Under the pieces are notes generated by a model. It ran no database searches. It saw only the letters and a list, made by a program, of their open reading frames with translations, and was not told the origin of the DNA. From UBA1189 sp964570685 (GTDB lineage Bacteria > Bacteroidota > Bacteroidia > Bacteroidales > Bacteroidaceae): a stretch of DNA of 36,544 nt. The translations under genes were made by a program, and so were the position numbers. The stretch covers positions 1-36,544 of the forward strand of contig CAZMZC010000033.1 of NCBI GenBank assembly GCA_964570685.1. Direction: 5' to 3'. Below, piece after piece: positions 1 to 7,607 of this stretch; within the stretch, counting starts at the first letter, position 1, and every line of letters starts with the position of its first letter.

Positions 1-209
1 GAACACCAGTGCCGCCATCATTATTTTCCCTCATTCGTTAGATTTTTCCAGAGATAATTCGTATTTTTGCCATGCCAATCAAGAATTTGCTTGGTTTTAT
101 TTGCAACACTAAGTTAAGTGAATTCTATGACATGGCAAAATCCTGGGCAACTTAATGTTGCTCAGGTACTTATAAAAAAACATTTATTAAAGTGTTGCGG
201 AATTAAGGA
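1..209 (-). mobile_element. End of an insertion sequence, with remnant of a transposase start
   Basis: Positions 153-209 are repeated in inverted orientation at 36489-36544 (one substitution and one indel), and homology stops abruptly at 209/36489, as expected for an element end. The end starts 5'-CCTTAATTCCGCAAC when read inward. Inside it is a hairpin (142-166, stem CCTGGGCAAC/GTTGCTCAGG). On the minus strand a short frame begins at 73 (MAKIRIISGKI, stop at 40-38). Neighbouring frames continue with LTNEGK and IMMAALVF, which together resemble my recollection of an IS1380-type transposase N-terminus broken by frameshifts. Most of the element lies outside the window. That it is an IS end is fairly likely; the family is a guess. 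Confidence 0.5.
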
Positions 210-393
210 TAATTCAAAAAAAATACAGTTGGAGTTATACTATTGCAACTGCAAAGGTACAATCCAACTGTAAGGGGGACAATGGGCACTTTATCGAATG
301 CTTACGAATAAGCAAATGCCACCACGTAAAAAACGTATATTCTTACACGACGGCATTGTACAATAGTACAAGTTTGCTAAAGCAAATAATCTG
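210..393. other. Non-coding spacer after the CotH-like gene, with several small hairpins
   Basis: No credible gene is present. The stretch holds dyads: TACAGTTGGA at 224-233 against its complement at 263-272, TGCTTA/TAAGCA at 299-314, TTGTAC/GTACAA at 356-371, and TTTGCT/AGCAAA at 73-86 of the next hundred (373-386). The last two lie just after the stop of the minus-strand CotH-like gene and could act as a weak 3' end, but there is no convincing T-run. The spacing of these dyads is irregular, unlike the arrays elsewhere in the window. Confidence 0.4.
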
Positions 394-1848
394 CTATGGT
401 AGCGGGTAGGCATTGATGATGCCGTCAAGGTAGTTGACACGTCTGACGAGCCAGTCGCGCATGGCATATACATCATTCATATAGGTCTTGCCACGAAGAG
501 GCCAGCGAGTAAACTCACGAATGATGGTGCCGCGATGCAGTTCGTCAAGATAGAGTTCCATCTGCTCCCAATTACGCTCCACAATCTCGCCTTTCATGGC
601 ATTCCACTCCTCCTTAAAGAGAGTGACAAAGCCGTGATTACCGAAAAGACGGGTGAAGAAGGGAGATATATTGGAATCGTAGCCACCACGATGGCGATAT
701 GGGTCAGAACCCAAGACTAACTCTTTATAATTAGAGAAGTAATTGTGCCCCGTAGTCATCGTAGCCCAGTCGAAGTCGTAGCCGGCATCGAAGTCCCACA
801 GAGGTCCCATCGTCCACTTGCCATCTACATCCTTATGGATGAAGACGCTACGCGGTGCTACCAGTTCAACGTTGAGCACCAACTCCTGTAGGATGAGGTA
901 GCGCACGAAGGAGCGAAGGTCCATCAGCTTATTGGTTTGCGAGAAACTCTTGTTGTTGATGGCCGTCTCCAACTCGGCAAACACCTGTTTGATGGAGTCC
1001 TTCAAGGCATCGGTAAGGTCATCTTCATCGGGGTGCTTGATGCAGACGGGCAGATTGAACACCTCGGAATAGAAGTTGTCGGTCGCCTTAGGTGAGAGTC
1101 CGGGACCATCGTCGAGGTCGAGTGCAAGGAGTATGCCCCGCTGCTCATCAATATCGACACGCCCACTCCCCTGCTCTACCTGCTCGGTAAGCTGATAGAG
1201 CCCGATGTACTCGCCATTGAGGAACACCTCGGTGTAGCGTGTGTGGTTAGTACAGGGCATATCAAGCCAATGACCGGCCTCGAAGACAAAGGTATTCATC
1301 AGATCGGTGACATCACGATAGTTGGCCAGCAACACCCAATCCTTATTAGCTTCGAGTCCCAGGATAGAGACCTTCTTGTCGAGCTTGATGCGGTAAGGTT
1401 TCTTATCGTACCAAAGCCACGTGCTGTTGCCACGCCCACGAATCTTGGCCTTGCCTGAATAGTGCGGGAAACTGCCACGACCGTTTACAGAGACGTAGCA
1501 GGTAATGTACTCATCCTTGGAAGTGACCGCCTCGCCACTATTCGTGGTGATATACATCTGAAACACCTTGTACTTGCTCTCCGTAAGGTTGGTAGGAGCA
1601 TTCTGGAAGGTGATAGTATCGACCTCACTGCTAAGGAAAGGCACTACCACCCCACCCTGCACATTGGCCTGCAGCCGGCTCTGGTCGTCGTTGAAGTTGA
1701 AGTAGTTGACATCGTCCATCGCCAAGGGAAACTCCCAGTAGGAGCCGTAGGAGTGGGTGCGGACGTGGATATTGTCCTGCGCACAAGTGATGCCTGCCAC
1801 GAAGAGCAGTACAAGGAGTACTCTATATCTGATCATCAAGCTACGCAT
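394..1848 (-). CDS. Secreted CotH-like kinase family protein
   Basis: A 484-residue protein with an N-terminal signal peptide (hydrophobic core about residues 8-20, then TCAQDN). Residues about 95-475 resemble the CotH family, which in Bacillus spore coats is an atypical protein kinase. Visible family motifs are RGRGNSTW (137-144), KKPYRIKL with candidate ATP-binding lysines (149-156), LANYRD (174-179), FLNGEYIGLYQL, and GPLWDFDAG with the paired metal-binding aspartates D352 and D354. Residues about 25-82 form a separate beta-rich module ending SSEVDTITF, like those in neighbouring proteins. It is the last gene of the minus-strand cluster, 3 bp after the preceding gene. M5 is an alternative start. 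Its substrate is unknown; a secreted Bacteroidetes CotH need not have the sporulation role. Confidence 0.85.
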   Translation of the reverse strand: MRSLMIRYRVLLVLLFVAGITCAQDNIHVRTHSYGSYWEFPLAMDDVNYFNFNDDQSRLQANVQGGVVVPFLSSEVDTITFQNAPTNLTESKYKVFQMYITTNSGEAVTSKDEYITCYVSVNGRGSFPHYSGKAKIRGRGNSTWLWYDKKPYRIKLDKKVSILGLEANKDWVLLANYRDVTDLMNTFVFEAGHWLDMPCTNHTRYTEVFLNGEYIGLYQLTEQVEQGSGRVDIDEQRGILLALDLDDGPGLSPKATDNFYSEVFNLPVCIKHPDEDDLTDALKDSIKQVFAELETAINNKSFSQTNKLMDLRSFVRYLILQELVLNVELVAPRSVFIHKDVDGKWTMGPLWDFDAGYDFDWATMTTGHNYFSNYKELVLGSDPYRHRGGYDSNISPFFTRLFGNHGFVTLFKEEWNAMKGEIVERNWEQMELYLDELHRGTIIREFTRWPLRGKTYMNDVYAMRDWLVRRVNYLDGIINAYPLP

Positions 1849-1851
1849 ACC

Positions 1852-2298
1852 CTACTTCCTATATATTGTGAAAGACTGCTCGCCACACTGCACCACATAG
1901 GTACCAATCGGAAGTTGCGTAAGGTCTACATGCTGAGCCTCATCAGATGCTGTGACAATGACCTGACAAGGAACGCCTACTGTGTTGAAAACACGTATAG
2001 GCTCGAGCGAGGTGATGGTGAACTGGTAGCCATCGGCCGAGAACTGAGGAGCGGCCTCGACGGCCTCAATACCCGAAGCATCATCAATCACGGCAAACTG
2101 CACGATGCGGTTAAACTCTATCTTACGAGTTGAGACACGCATCACTCCATTCTCGAAACGTATCATAGGGACGTACTTCTCGAACGAATAGTAGACCTTG
2201 GAACCTCCCGTAAGCTCTATCATCAGACATTTGACTGGGAAAGCCGAAGCACAGATGAGAGATAGAAGTACAAGACACAAAGAACGACGCATAGGCAA
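1852..2298 (-). CDS. Small secreted protein with sorting-like C-terminal tail
   Basis: A 148-residue protein of unknown function. Residues 1-24 form a signal peptide. The body is beta-rich, with a segment ending RKIEFNRIVQFAV that resembles the short modules near the N-termini of the CotH-like protein and the 549-residue HExxH protein. The last 20 residues (LPIGTYVVQCGEQSFTIYRK) have the G-x-Y spacing and basic end of type A sorting or Por-secretion-like tails of Bacteroidetes. Whether the tail serves type IX secretion cannot be told from this window, which has no secretion genes. It lies 3 bp from the CotH-like gene and is separated from the upstream gene by a 7-bp tandem array. The start could also be M3. 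Confidence 0.65.
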   Translation of the reverse strand: MPMRRSLCLVLLSLICASAFPVKCLMIELTGGSKVYYSFEKYVPMIRFENGVMRVSTRKIEFNRIVQFAVIDDASGIEAVEAAPQFSADGYQFTITSLEPIRVFNTVGVPCQVIVTASDEAQHVDLTQLPIGTYVVQCGEQSFTIYRK

Positions 2299-2304
2299 AC
2301 TACT

Positions 2305-2360
2305 AATTCACAATTGATAACTCACAACTCAGAATTCACAATTCAGAATTCAGAATTTAT
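2305..2360. repeat. Eight tandem heptamers (AATTCAG/AATTCAC type)
   Basis: Eight consecutive 7-bp units stay in perfect length phase over 56 bp. Units are variants of AATTCAC, AATTCAG, AACTCAC and AATTGAT. The array fills the spacer between two minus-strand genes. Its proximal 18 bp are translated, supplying the last residues (NSEF) and stop codon of the 422-residue protein. Confidence 0.85.
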
Positions 2361-3611
2361 CTCCGTTCCCTTAAACTTCACCTCGTAGGGATACTGGCGA
2401 TTAGGTTCACGATTGCGCCAAGTGAGCATCTTATGCTCGGTGGGAGCACCCATCACGACAAGATAGAGGTGCTCAACCTCCTGGCCGCGAGGCATCTTCA
2501 TCTCTGCCTTGCCTGTGCTCACGGGAGTGCCATAGTGAGCTTTACCATCAGCTGTAACGGCTACAAAGGCATAACGAAGCGACGTGTCGCTCTTGATGGT
2601 GGCACTTACCTTCTTGCCTGCCTTGGCTGGCTGCAAGCGGATGGCACTGAAGCCATAGTCCTCGGGCAGCACCTCATCGGTCGGACTGTAGTACCCCTTT
2701 GTAGCAGCGAGCTTCATGGGTGTATCGAAGGTGCAGGCATAGCGGCGTGTCTCCTCCCAAGCATGTCCGAGGTCGAGGGTCACGATATGCTGGCAAGCAT
2801 CAATCATCTCATCGCAGAACTGCTCCTGTGTGAGGCCATAGAGGCGCTGATAAGTAATTACAGGATCTTCACCTCGCTTGCCAGCACGGTAGAGGTCTGC
2901 AATGCAGGTCTTGCCGTGCTTCATCGCCCAATATTGCAACACATAGGGCGAGCGGTAGATGTTCTCACCATCGAGATAAGCCTTGTGAATGGCCTTGCTG
3001 TAGGCTTCGAAATGGTAATTCTCATCGGTGAGCCAATCGGAGTTGACAAGCCAGAGCATCCACTGGCTGGTCATCTCATAGAATCCCGAGCCGCCCCACG
3101 CATCACCTACACTATCGGCCGGTATCTGCAGCTGGAACGAGTGTCCCAACTCGTGAGCCATACAGTTGAGCTTACGGTCTTGAATGCGATTGGGAGCTAC
3201 CCAAAGTGCTCCGATGAAGTTATCGTAGGTGCCACCATAGGCAGTGCCTTCGAGCGAATAGTTGAGCATCACCATCATCTTGTACTTGTCCGCCTTGGAG
3301 CCAGGCAAGGTAAAGCGCAAGGTATCGCGGAAATAGGAGTAGAACGACTCGATACGCTGCTTAAGGTTCTCCAAATCGACCTTCATCGGCTTGCCCTCAA
3401 GCATAGGCGGATTGCTGAGGTCGTGGCCGAAGCCCTTCTCCCAGAAGAACACGAGATTCTCGGTCTGTGCCGAGCGCTTCCAACTCCAACGGCTGTTGTC
3501 GTCGTTGAGGTCGTAACAACGGATTGAGTCGGGCAGGAACACCTGTTTCTGGGCTATAGCGGATGTAGCCAGCCCAACTAATGTCAATAGCAATAGATAT
3601 TTCTTCTTCAT
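2343..3611 (-). CDS. Secreted zincin-like protein with HELGH motif (DUF6055-like)
   Basis: A 422-residue protein with a clear type I signal peptide (cleavage near AIAQ, residue 20). The body carries HELGH at 153-157 followed by a conserved GFYE, so that H153, H157 and E179 could bind zinc with E154 as catalytic base, as in gluzincin-type metallopeptidases. The surrounding pattern (FFWEKGFG, GALWVAP, AHELGHSFQ) resembles the DUF6055 family as I recall it. The C-terminal third (LYLVVMGAPTEHK onward) is a beta domain shared with its upstream neighbour. It is a tandem paralogue of the 549-residue gene 6 bp away. Proteolytic activity is inferred from the motif only. The last few residues come from a tandem heptamer repeat. 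Confidence 0.8.
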   Translation of the reverse strand: MKKKYLLLLTLVGLATSAIAQKQVFLPDSIRCYDLNDDNSRWSWKRSAQTENLVFFWEKGFGHDLSNPPMLEGKPMKVDLENLKQRIESFYSYFRDTLRFTLPGSKADKYKMMVMLNYSLEGTAYGGTYDNFIGALWVAPNRIQDRKLNCMAHELGHSFQLQIPADSVGDAWGGSGFYEMTSQWMLWLVNSDWLTDENYHFEAYSKAIHKAYLDGENIYRSPYVLQYWAMKHGKTCIADLYRAGKRGEDPVITYQRLYGLTQEQFCDEMIDACQHIVTLDLGHAWEETRRYACTFDTPMKLAATKGYYSPTDEVLPEDYGFSAIRLQPAKAGKKVSATIKSDTSLRYAFVAVTADGKAHYGTPVSTGKAEMKMPRGQEVEHLYLVVMGAPTEHKMLTWRNREPNRQYPYEVKFKGTEINSEF

Positions 3612-3617
3612 ATTATC

Positions 3618-5267
3618 TTACTTTACAGTAGTTCCCTCCACCTTGATTTGATAAGGCAATTGGTGGTCGGTCTCTTCCTTCTCGTCCCAAGGGCACTGGA
3701 AGTACTTGGTGGGAGCACCCTGCACCACTACCCACAGATAGCGGAGGTTCTCAGGCACAGTAAAAGTAGCTGTACCCTCAGCATCGGGTGTCACAAGGTT
3801 CATATCACCGTAAACACGTGTATTGTCCCATTTGATGCCCACAAAGCCATAGGCCAGCTGCTCGTAGCCTGCCACTGCCGTATTGTTATATGCGGTGACA
3901 GTGCCTACCTTGGCGCCATCGCCATTGACCAGTGTGCCAGCATCACCTGTAGCCAAAGCCGAGCCTGTAGGTAAAGCCTTGATAGAGACCTTCACCTCAG
4001 TACCCACCTCGGACAAGGTCAAAGGAATAGCATTGAAGCCCGTGGGTTGCGGACAGCTTGTATAGGCCACCTGTTTCCAGCCATCAGAGAGGTCGACCAA
4101 AGAGGTCTTGTAGTTTGAATACTTGCCCATCACATAGCTGCGTATCTGCTCGAAGTCAAAGGTGGTAGCCTTCTGTGCATACTCGAAGTACTGCTTCAAG
4201 AACTCATTGTAGTCATTGCCGCAGAACAGACGCATATAGGCCTGCGAAGCATCCTCGGGATAATAGCTCTCGTTCCAGATGCGACCAAGAGCCGACAGAC
4301 CGTTCTTCTCGGTCCAATAGTACTGGAGCCAGTAGCTGGCATAGCGCATCCACTCGTGCTCAAAGTGGCGGTGGTAATTCTTCATCCAAACATCGAAATG
4401 GTAGCTGTTGATGGCCTCGGACGGATAGTCCTGATGAGCCTGCCATTGGGCACACTGTTCCCAGAATCCGCAGCCACCATTACTATTGGGATAGCCGTAG
4501 CGGAACCCAGAACGAAAATCATGGGCCTTGCCACGGTAGATATTGTCGCAATAGGTCTGGTACTGGAACGAGTGGCCTATCTCGTGGGCAATCGTAGAGC
4601 CTACGGGATGGCAAGTGCTGGGAGTAATCCACAGTGCACCAATCGTATTGTCGTAGCCCGAGCCTGTAGCCACCCAACCCTCATCGTACAAGAGATAAAT
4701 CATCATCTTGTAGGTATCGAGATAGGACTTGTCCTGTCCGGTAACGACCATACCCAACTTCTCGACGTTGGTGGTGTAGAACTTCTCGGCCTTGAGCAGC
4801 AGATCATCAATATCTACACGCATATTTGACGGCACGGTAGAGGCATTGGGGTTATCGCCAAAGCCCTTGTCCCAGAACACCACAAAGTGCTCCGACTCCT
4901 TGCTGTGCTTGAACGACCACTGCGACGAGGCATTCGTATAATCATTATTATAATTATTGTCTGAGGTACGGGGCTTCCACAAGATGAGTCCAGGGTCGCC
5001 AATGACAAGTGCTGCACCTTCAGCTCCAGTCATACCCGACAAACGATAGTCGGCATAGCCATTGTCATAAGCCGTAGAGTAGCGACGGATGACGGGCATC
5101 GTGCCACGGGCGCGGAACTCTATGGAGTCGTACTCAGAGATATCCATCACAAACTTGTTGGCCTTGAAGCGATTGTCGTATCTCACCCACAGAGAGTCCT
5201 GTGCATACATACCCACTGTGCCCGACAGGCAGAAGAGGGCGGTCAATATCTTGGTCTTCATAGTCAT
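3618..5267 (-). CDS. Secreted zincin-like protein with HEIGH motif (DUF6055-like)
   Basis: A 549-residue secreted protein (signal peptide ending near MYAQ, residue 23). Residues about 24-55 hold a short module ending ISEYDSIEFR. The central zincin-like domain has HEIGH at 228-232 and a downstream GFWEQ with E270 as the candidate third ligand. Flanking patterns FVVFWDKGFG, GALWITP and GHSFQYQ match the 422-residue neighbour, so the two arose by duplication. The C-terminal domain (about 400-549) shares the VVVQGAPTKY motif with the paralogue. It lies 6 bp upstream of that paralogue and 16 bp downstream of a small secreted protein. A role in cutting a protein substrate at the cell surface is an inference. 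M3 is an alternative start. Confidence 0.8.
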   Translation of the reverse strand: MTMKTKILTALFCLSGTVGMYAQDSLWVRYDNRFKANKFVMDISEYDSIEFRARGTMPVIRRYSTAYDNGYADYRLSGMTGAEGAALVIGDPGLILWKPRTSDNNYNNDYTNASSQWSFKHSKESEHFVVFWDKGFGDNPNASTVPSNMRVDIDDLLLKAEKFYTTNVEKLGMVVTGQDKSYLDTYKMMIYLLYDEGWVATGSGYDNTIGALWITPSTCHPVGSTIAHEIGHSFQYQTYCDNIYRGKAHDFRSGFRYGYPNSNGGCGFWEQCAQWQAHQDYPSEAINSYHFDVWMKNYHRHFEHEWMRYASYWLQYYWTEKNGLSALGRIWNESYYPEDASQAYMRLFCGNDYNEFLKQYFEYAQKATTFDFEQIRSYVMGKYSNYKTSLVDLSDGWKQVAYTSCPQPTGFNAIPLTLSEVGTEVKVSIKALPTGSALATGDAGTLVNGDGAKVGTVTAYNNTAVAGYEQLAYGFVGIKWDNTRVYGDMNLVTPDAEGTATFTVPENLRYLWVVVQGAPTKYFQCPWDEKEETDHQLPYQIKVEGTTVK

Positions 5268-5283
5268 AATTCCGTCAGGTAAG

Positions 5284-5685
5284 TTATTTCACAATCAGTT
5301 TCTTGCCATTCATTATATACATTCCCTTGGGAAGTCCCTCGGTAGAGGTGGCATCCTTACGTACGAGACGTCCATCCATACCATAGATATTGGCTACAGC
5401 AGGCTGCAACTCCACATCCTGAATTTCATCGACCACCTCCGTATCAATATGAAAACGTATCTCACGCACACGAGAGAGCAGCATAGAGCGGCCATCTATC
5501 ACGATGCGCTTATCGTCCATATATACCTTAGGTCCCCAGAAGTTATCGGTATCGTACAGCGACACCACCACTTCTTGATTATTGGTGCGGACGGCTGTCA
5601 TCTTCAGCACCTTCACCTCCTCCTGTGCCCAAGCTGAGAGTGAAAAAGCTGCCGAGCACACCAGCAAAAACATTAATCTCTTCAT
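5284..5685 (-). CDS. Small secreted protein with sorting-like C-terminal tail
   Basis: A 133-residue protein of unknown function with a signal peptide ending at AWAQ (residue 21). The body is beta-rich and contains a segment ending LSRVREIRFHID, like the D-S-I-x-F modules of the neighbouring CotH-like and 549-residue proteins. The C-terminus reads VANIYGMDGRLVRKD and then GLPKGMYIMNGKKLIVK, a typical Bacteroidales sorting-like tail. It is the first gene after the 118-bp array spacer and may start a separate transcript, but I found no TAnnTTTG promoter there. It may be an accessory or assembly partner of the HExxH proteins downstream. This is a guess from gene order. Confidence 0.65.
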   Translation of the reverse strand: MKRLMFLLVCSAAFSLSAWAQEEVKVLKMTAVRTNNQEVVVSLYDTDNFWGPKVYMDDKRIVIDGRSMLLSRVREIRFHIDTEVVDEIQDVELQPAVANIYGMDGRLVRKDATSTEGLPKGMYIMNGKKLIVK

Positions 5686-5701
5686 ATTATCATTATTTAT
5701 A

Positions 5702-5800
5702 CCTATGATAAAGAATTATCAAGCTGTTGACAAAAGTTTGTCAAGCCTGCGAAAAAAAATTATCACACCTATGACAAATCTTTTTCACAGGTGTGATAAA
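5702..5800. repeat. Phase-locked 11/22-bp dyad array, about 4.5 units
   Basis: Nine consecutive 11-bp half-units keep perfect phase. They alternate between a form ending TGAnAAA and a form carrying TTnTCA, so each 22-bp pair is a dyad. Clear examples are TTGACAAA/TTTGTCAA at 5727-5744 and TGATAA/TTATCA at 5707-5721. The last pairs build the hairpin that looks like a terminator. The array has the same architecture and period as the one at 24919-25000 but an unrelated, AT-rich sequence. Confidence 0.75.
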
Positions 5801-5803
5801 AAA
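5751..5803 (-). terminator. Terminator-like hairpin after the second SusD gene
   Basis: On the minus strand, directly after the SusD stop, a stem of about 14 bp with one mismatch (TTATCACACCTGTG against its complement, 5760-5773 with 5786-5799) is followed by eight T residues (5752-5759). This fits a Rho-independent terminator or attenuator separating the SusC/SusD operon from the distal genes. The hairpin is made of units of the 22-bp dyad array. Confidence 0.6.
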
Positions 5804-7585
5804 CTACTTCTCCATACCAATCTCACCGTTCCACTGGAGATACCAGTTATTCACGTCGGTGAGGTCTTTCGTGATAAAGGACTTCATCTCATCGACCTTG
5901 GCTTCACCACGACGAGCATATACACGGTCGGCAAGATAAGCAGGTTCGCCACGACGCAATGCCACACGCATCAGGTCATAGAAGCGGTGACCCTCGAAAG
6001 CAAACTCCAAAGCCTCTTCGTCGACAATCAGGTCTTCTACCTTTTCAATCTGGTAGGCCAAGCGAGCATCAGCAGCAAGTGTAGAGTCATCGGGGAATAC
6101 ATAGTATTCATTATACTCTGTCCAGCCTGAGCCTTTAGAGTGGATACCCATCGTATTCTCTGTGGTCATCTCAACTGCGGTGCGCAATACGTACTGGTTG
6201 TTGGGGAAGTTGAACTGGCCTACCCAAGCAGAGTCTGCAGCCGTTGTGCAGTAGGGAAGCACCTCTGAGGCAATAACACTGTTGTTGACACCCTTGCTCA
6301 ATATCTGGAATGCAAAGCGCGGATAGCCTGCACGATTGAGCGCCTCGGCCATACGCAGATACACCATCGTACGACGATAGAGATGTACGTTGCGTGAAGA
6401 ATACTTGTCATTGACTCTTACTTGTATGCGCATACCATCTTGCTCATAGTAGCGAGAATCCATAAAAGTACTATTCAGGCGCAAGTCACCACGTTCCATA
6501 CCTTCGAGAGTAGCAGGAGCATAGATGACATCAGAGGAATTGGTCAAGTGACAATAGACCTGCGATGCCGACAGATCGGCCAAACTCTGCGAATAGGTGA
6601 TAGAGGGTCTATTGTTGTTGTTCTGCGTAGGATTGAAATAATCATTCAAACGGCTATACTGGTTTTCCGAAGGGATAGAGTCGCCAGGGAACATCGTGAT
6701 AAGCTCTGAACTCGAAGCATAAGTCTCACCTGAGCCCGAAGAGAACAAGGTTTTACCACGCCAATTAATCTCATCGCGAGACCACTGAATCAACGATGTA
6801 GTCAGCGGATACCCCACATTCACCCCATTACGTGTGTTCAAATAATTATAGTAACACAGAGCAGCCTGCTTATAGTTGCCCGCCCAGAGATTCAGGTCAC
6901 CGAGCAATACATACATAGGGAAGTAGAAGAGGCGCGAATCGGTGTTTCGGATTGTTCCATAGCCAGGAACTTCGATTGTCTCCAATCCTTGAAGGTCATT
7001 GATGAAGTACTCGCAAATCTCTTCGATACCGTACTTAGGATAGTCGCGCTCGGCCTCCTCTTGCGTAAGGATAGGCTCAGTCACGAAGGGCACTTCCCCA
7101 TAGTTGAGGGCAAGCTGCAAGTAGGTCCACGCACGATAGGCCTTGATTACAGCATACTCCTTGCGGAAGACATATTCGTTGCGGTTGTTCTTCATGTCAA
7201 TGTCGACATTGGCCAGGAAGTAGTTGCAATTGTTGATTACCGCATAGTAGTCGCGAGGAGAGTTATAGGCATTCTCATCACTCACGTTGAACATAGCGAT
7301 TTCCAAGAGGTCCGAGGAAGTAACGTCGGTCACATCCACCAGATCACCACGAAGTTCGCCCAGCAGGATGGTCCTGTCAGAAAGACTCTGCAACTTATAC
7401 AACACACCTATCACCGAGTAGAGCGTGTCGGAAGGAGAGTCCAACTTGTTGTCAGAGAAGTGCGAGGACTCCGTATCCAGAAAGTCCTGACAACCCGACA
7501 TCGAGGGCACAAGAATCAGTGCAGAGAGCAGCAAGGCGGCATAGCGCTTGCAGCATCCGGTGAGTATATCGATTGTTCGTTTCAT
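5804..7585 (-). CDS. SusD/RagB-family outer-membrane lipoprotein
   Basis: A 593-residue SusD-like glycan or oligomer binding lipoprotein that caps a SusC channel at the cell surface. The signal peptide ends in a lipobox with Cys32 (SMSGC), followed by QDFLDTESS, a very common SusD start. TPR-like helical segments (AYRAWTYLQLALNYGEVP; YVLLGDLNLWAGNYKQAA) and a C-terminal FAFEGHRFYDLMR motif are family hallmarks, and the length is normal. It is 22 bp downstream of its partner SusC. It is the last gene before the terminator-like hairpin. The ligand cannot be deduced from sequence. Confidence 0.93.
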   Translation of the reverse strand: MKRTIDILTGCCKRYAALLLSALILVPSMSGCQDFLDTESSHFSDNKLDSPSDTLYSVIGVLYKLQSLSDRTILLGELRGDLVDVTDVTSSDLLEIAMFNVSDENAYNSPRDYYAVINNCNYFLANVDIDMKNNRNEYVFRKEYAVIKAYRAWTYLQLALNYGEVPFVTEPILTQEEAERDYPKYGIEEICEYFINDLQGLETIEVPGYGTIRNTDSRLFYFPMYVLLGDLNLWAGNYKQAALCYYNYLNTRNGVNVGYPLTTSLIQWSRDEINWRGKTLFSSGSGETYASSSELITMFPGDSIPSENQYSRLNDYFNPTQNNNNRPSITYSQSLADLSASQVYCHLTNSSDVIYAPATLEGMERGDLRLNSTFMDSRYYEQDGMRIQVRVNDKYSSRNVHLYRRTMVYLRMAEALNRAGYPRFAFQILSKGVNNSVIASEVLPYCTTAADSAWVGQFNFPNNQYVLRTAVEMTTENTMGIHSKGSGWTEYNEYYVFPDDSTLAADARLAYQIEKVEDLIVDEEALEFAFEGHRFYDLMRVALRRGEPAYLADRVYARRGEAKVDEMKSFITKDLTDVNNWYLQWNGEIGMEK

Positions 7586-7607
7586 ACTTATATATATAAG
7601 GAGTGGA

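Noticed and set aside
2433..3527. 364-codon open frame on the plus strand
   Set aside because: Antisense shadow of the 422-residue HExxH gene, which has a signal peptide, zinc motif and a paralogue next door.
5726..5748. Sigma-70-like TTGACA box on the minus strand before the 133-residue gene
   Set aside because: The TTGACA comes from the dyad array, and Bacteroidetes promoters use TTTG/TAnnTTTG; no such pair is present in this spacer.
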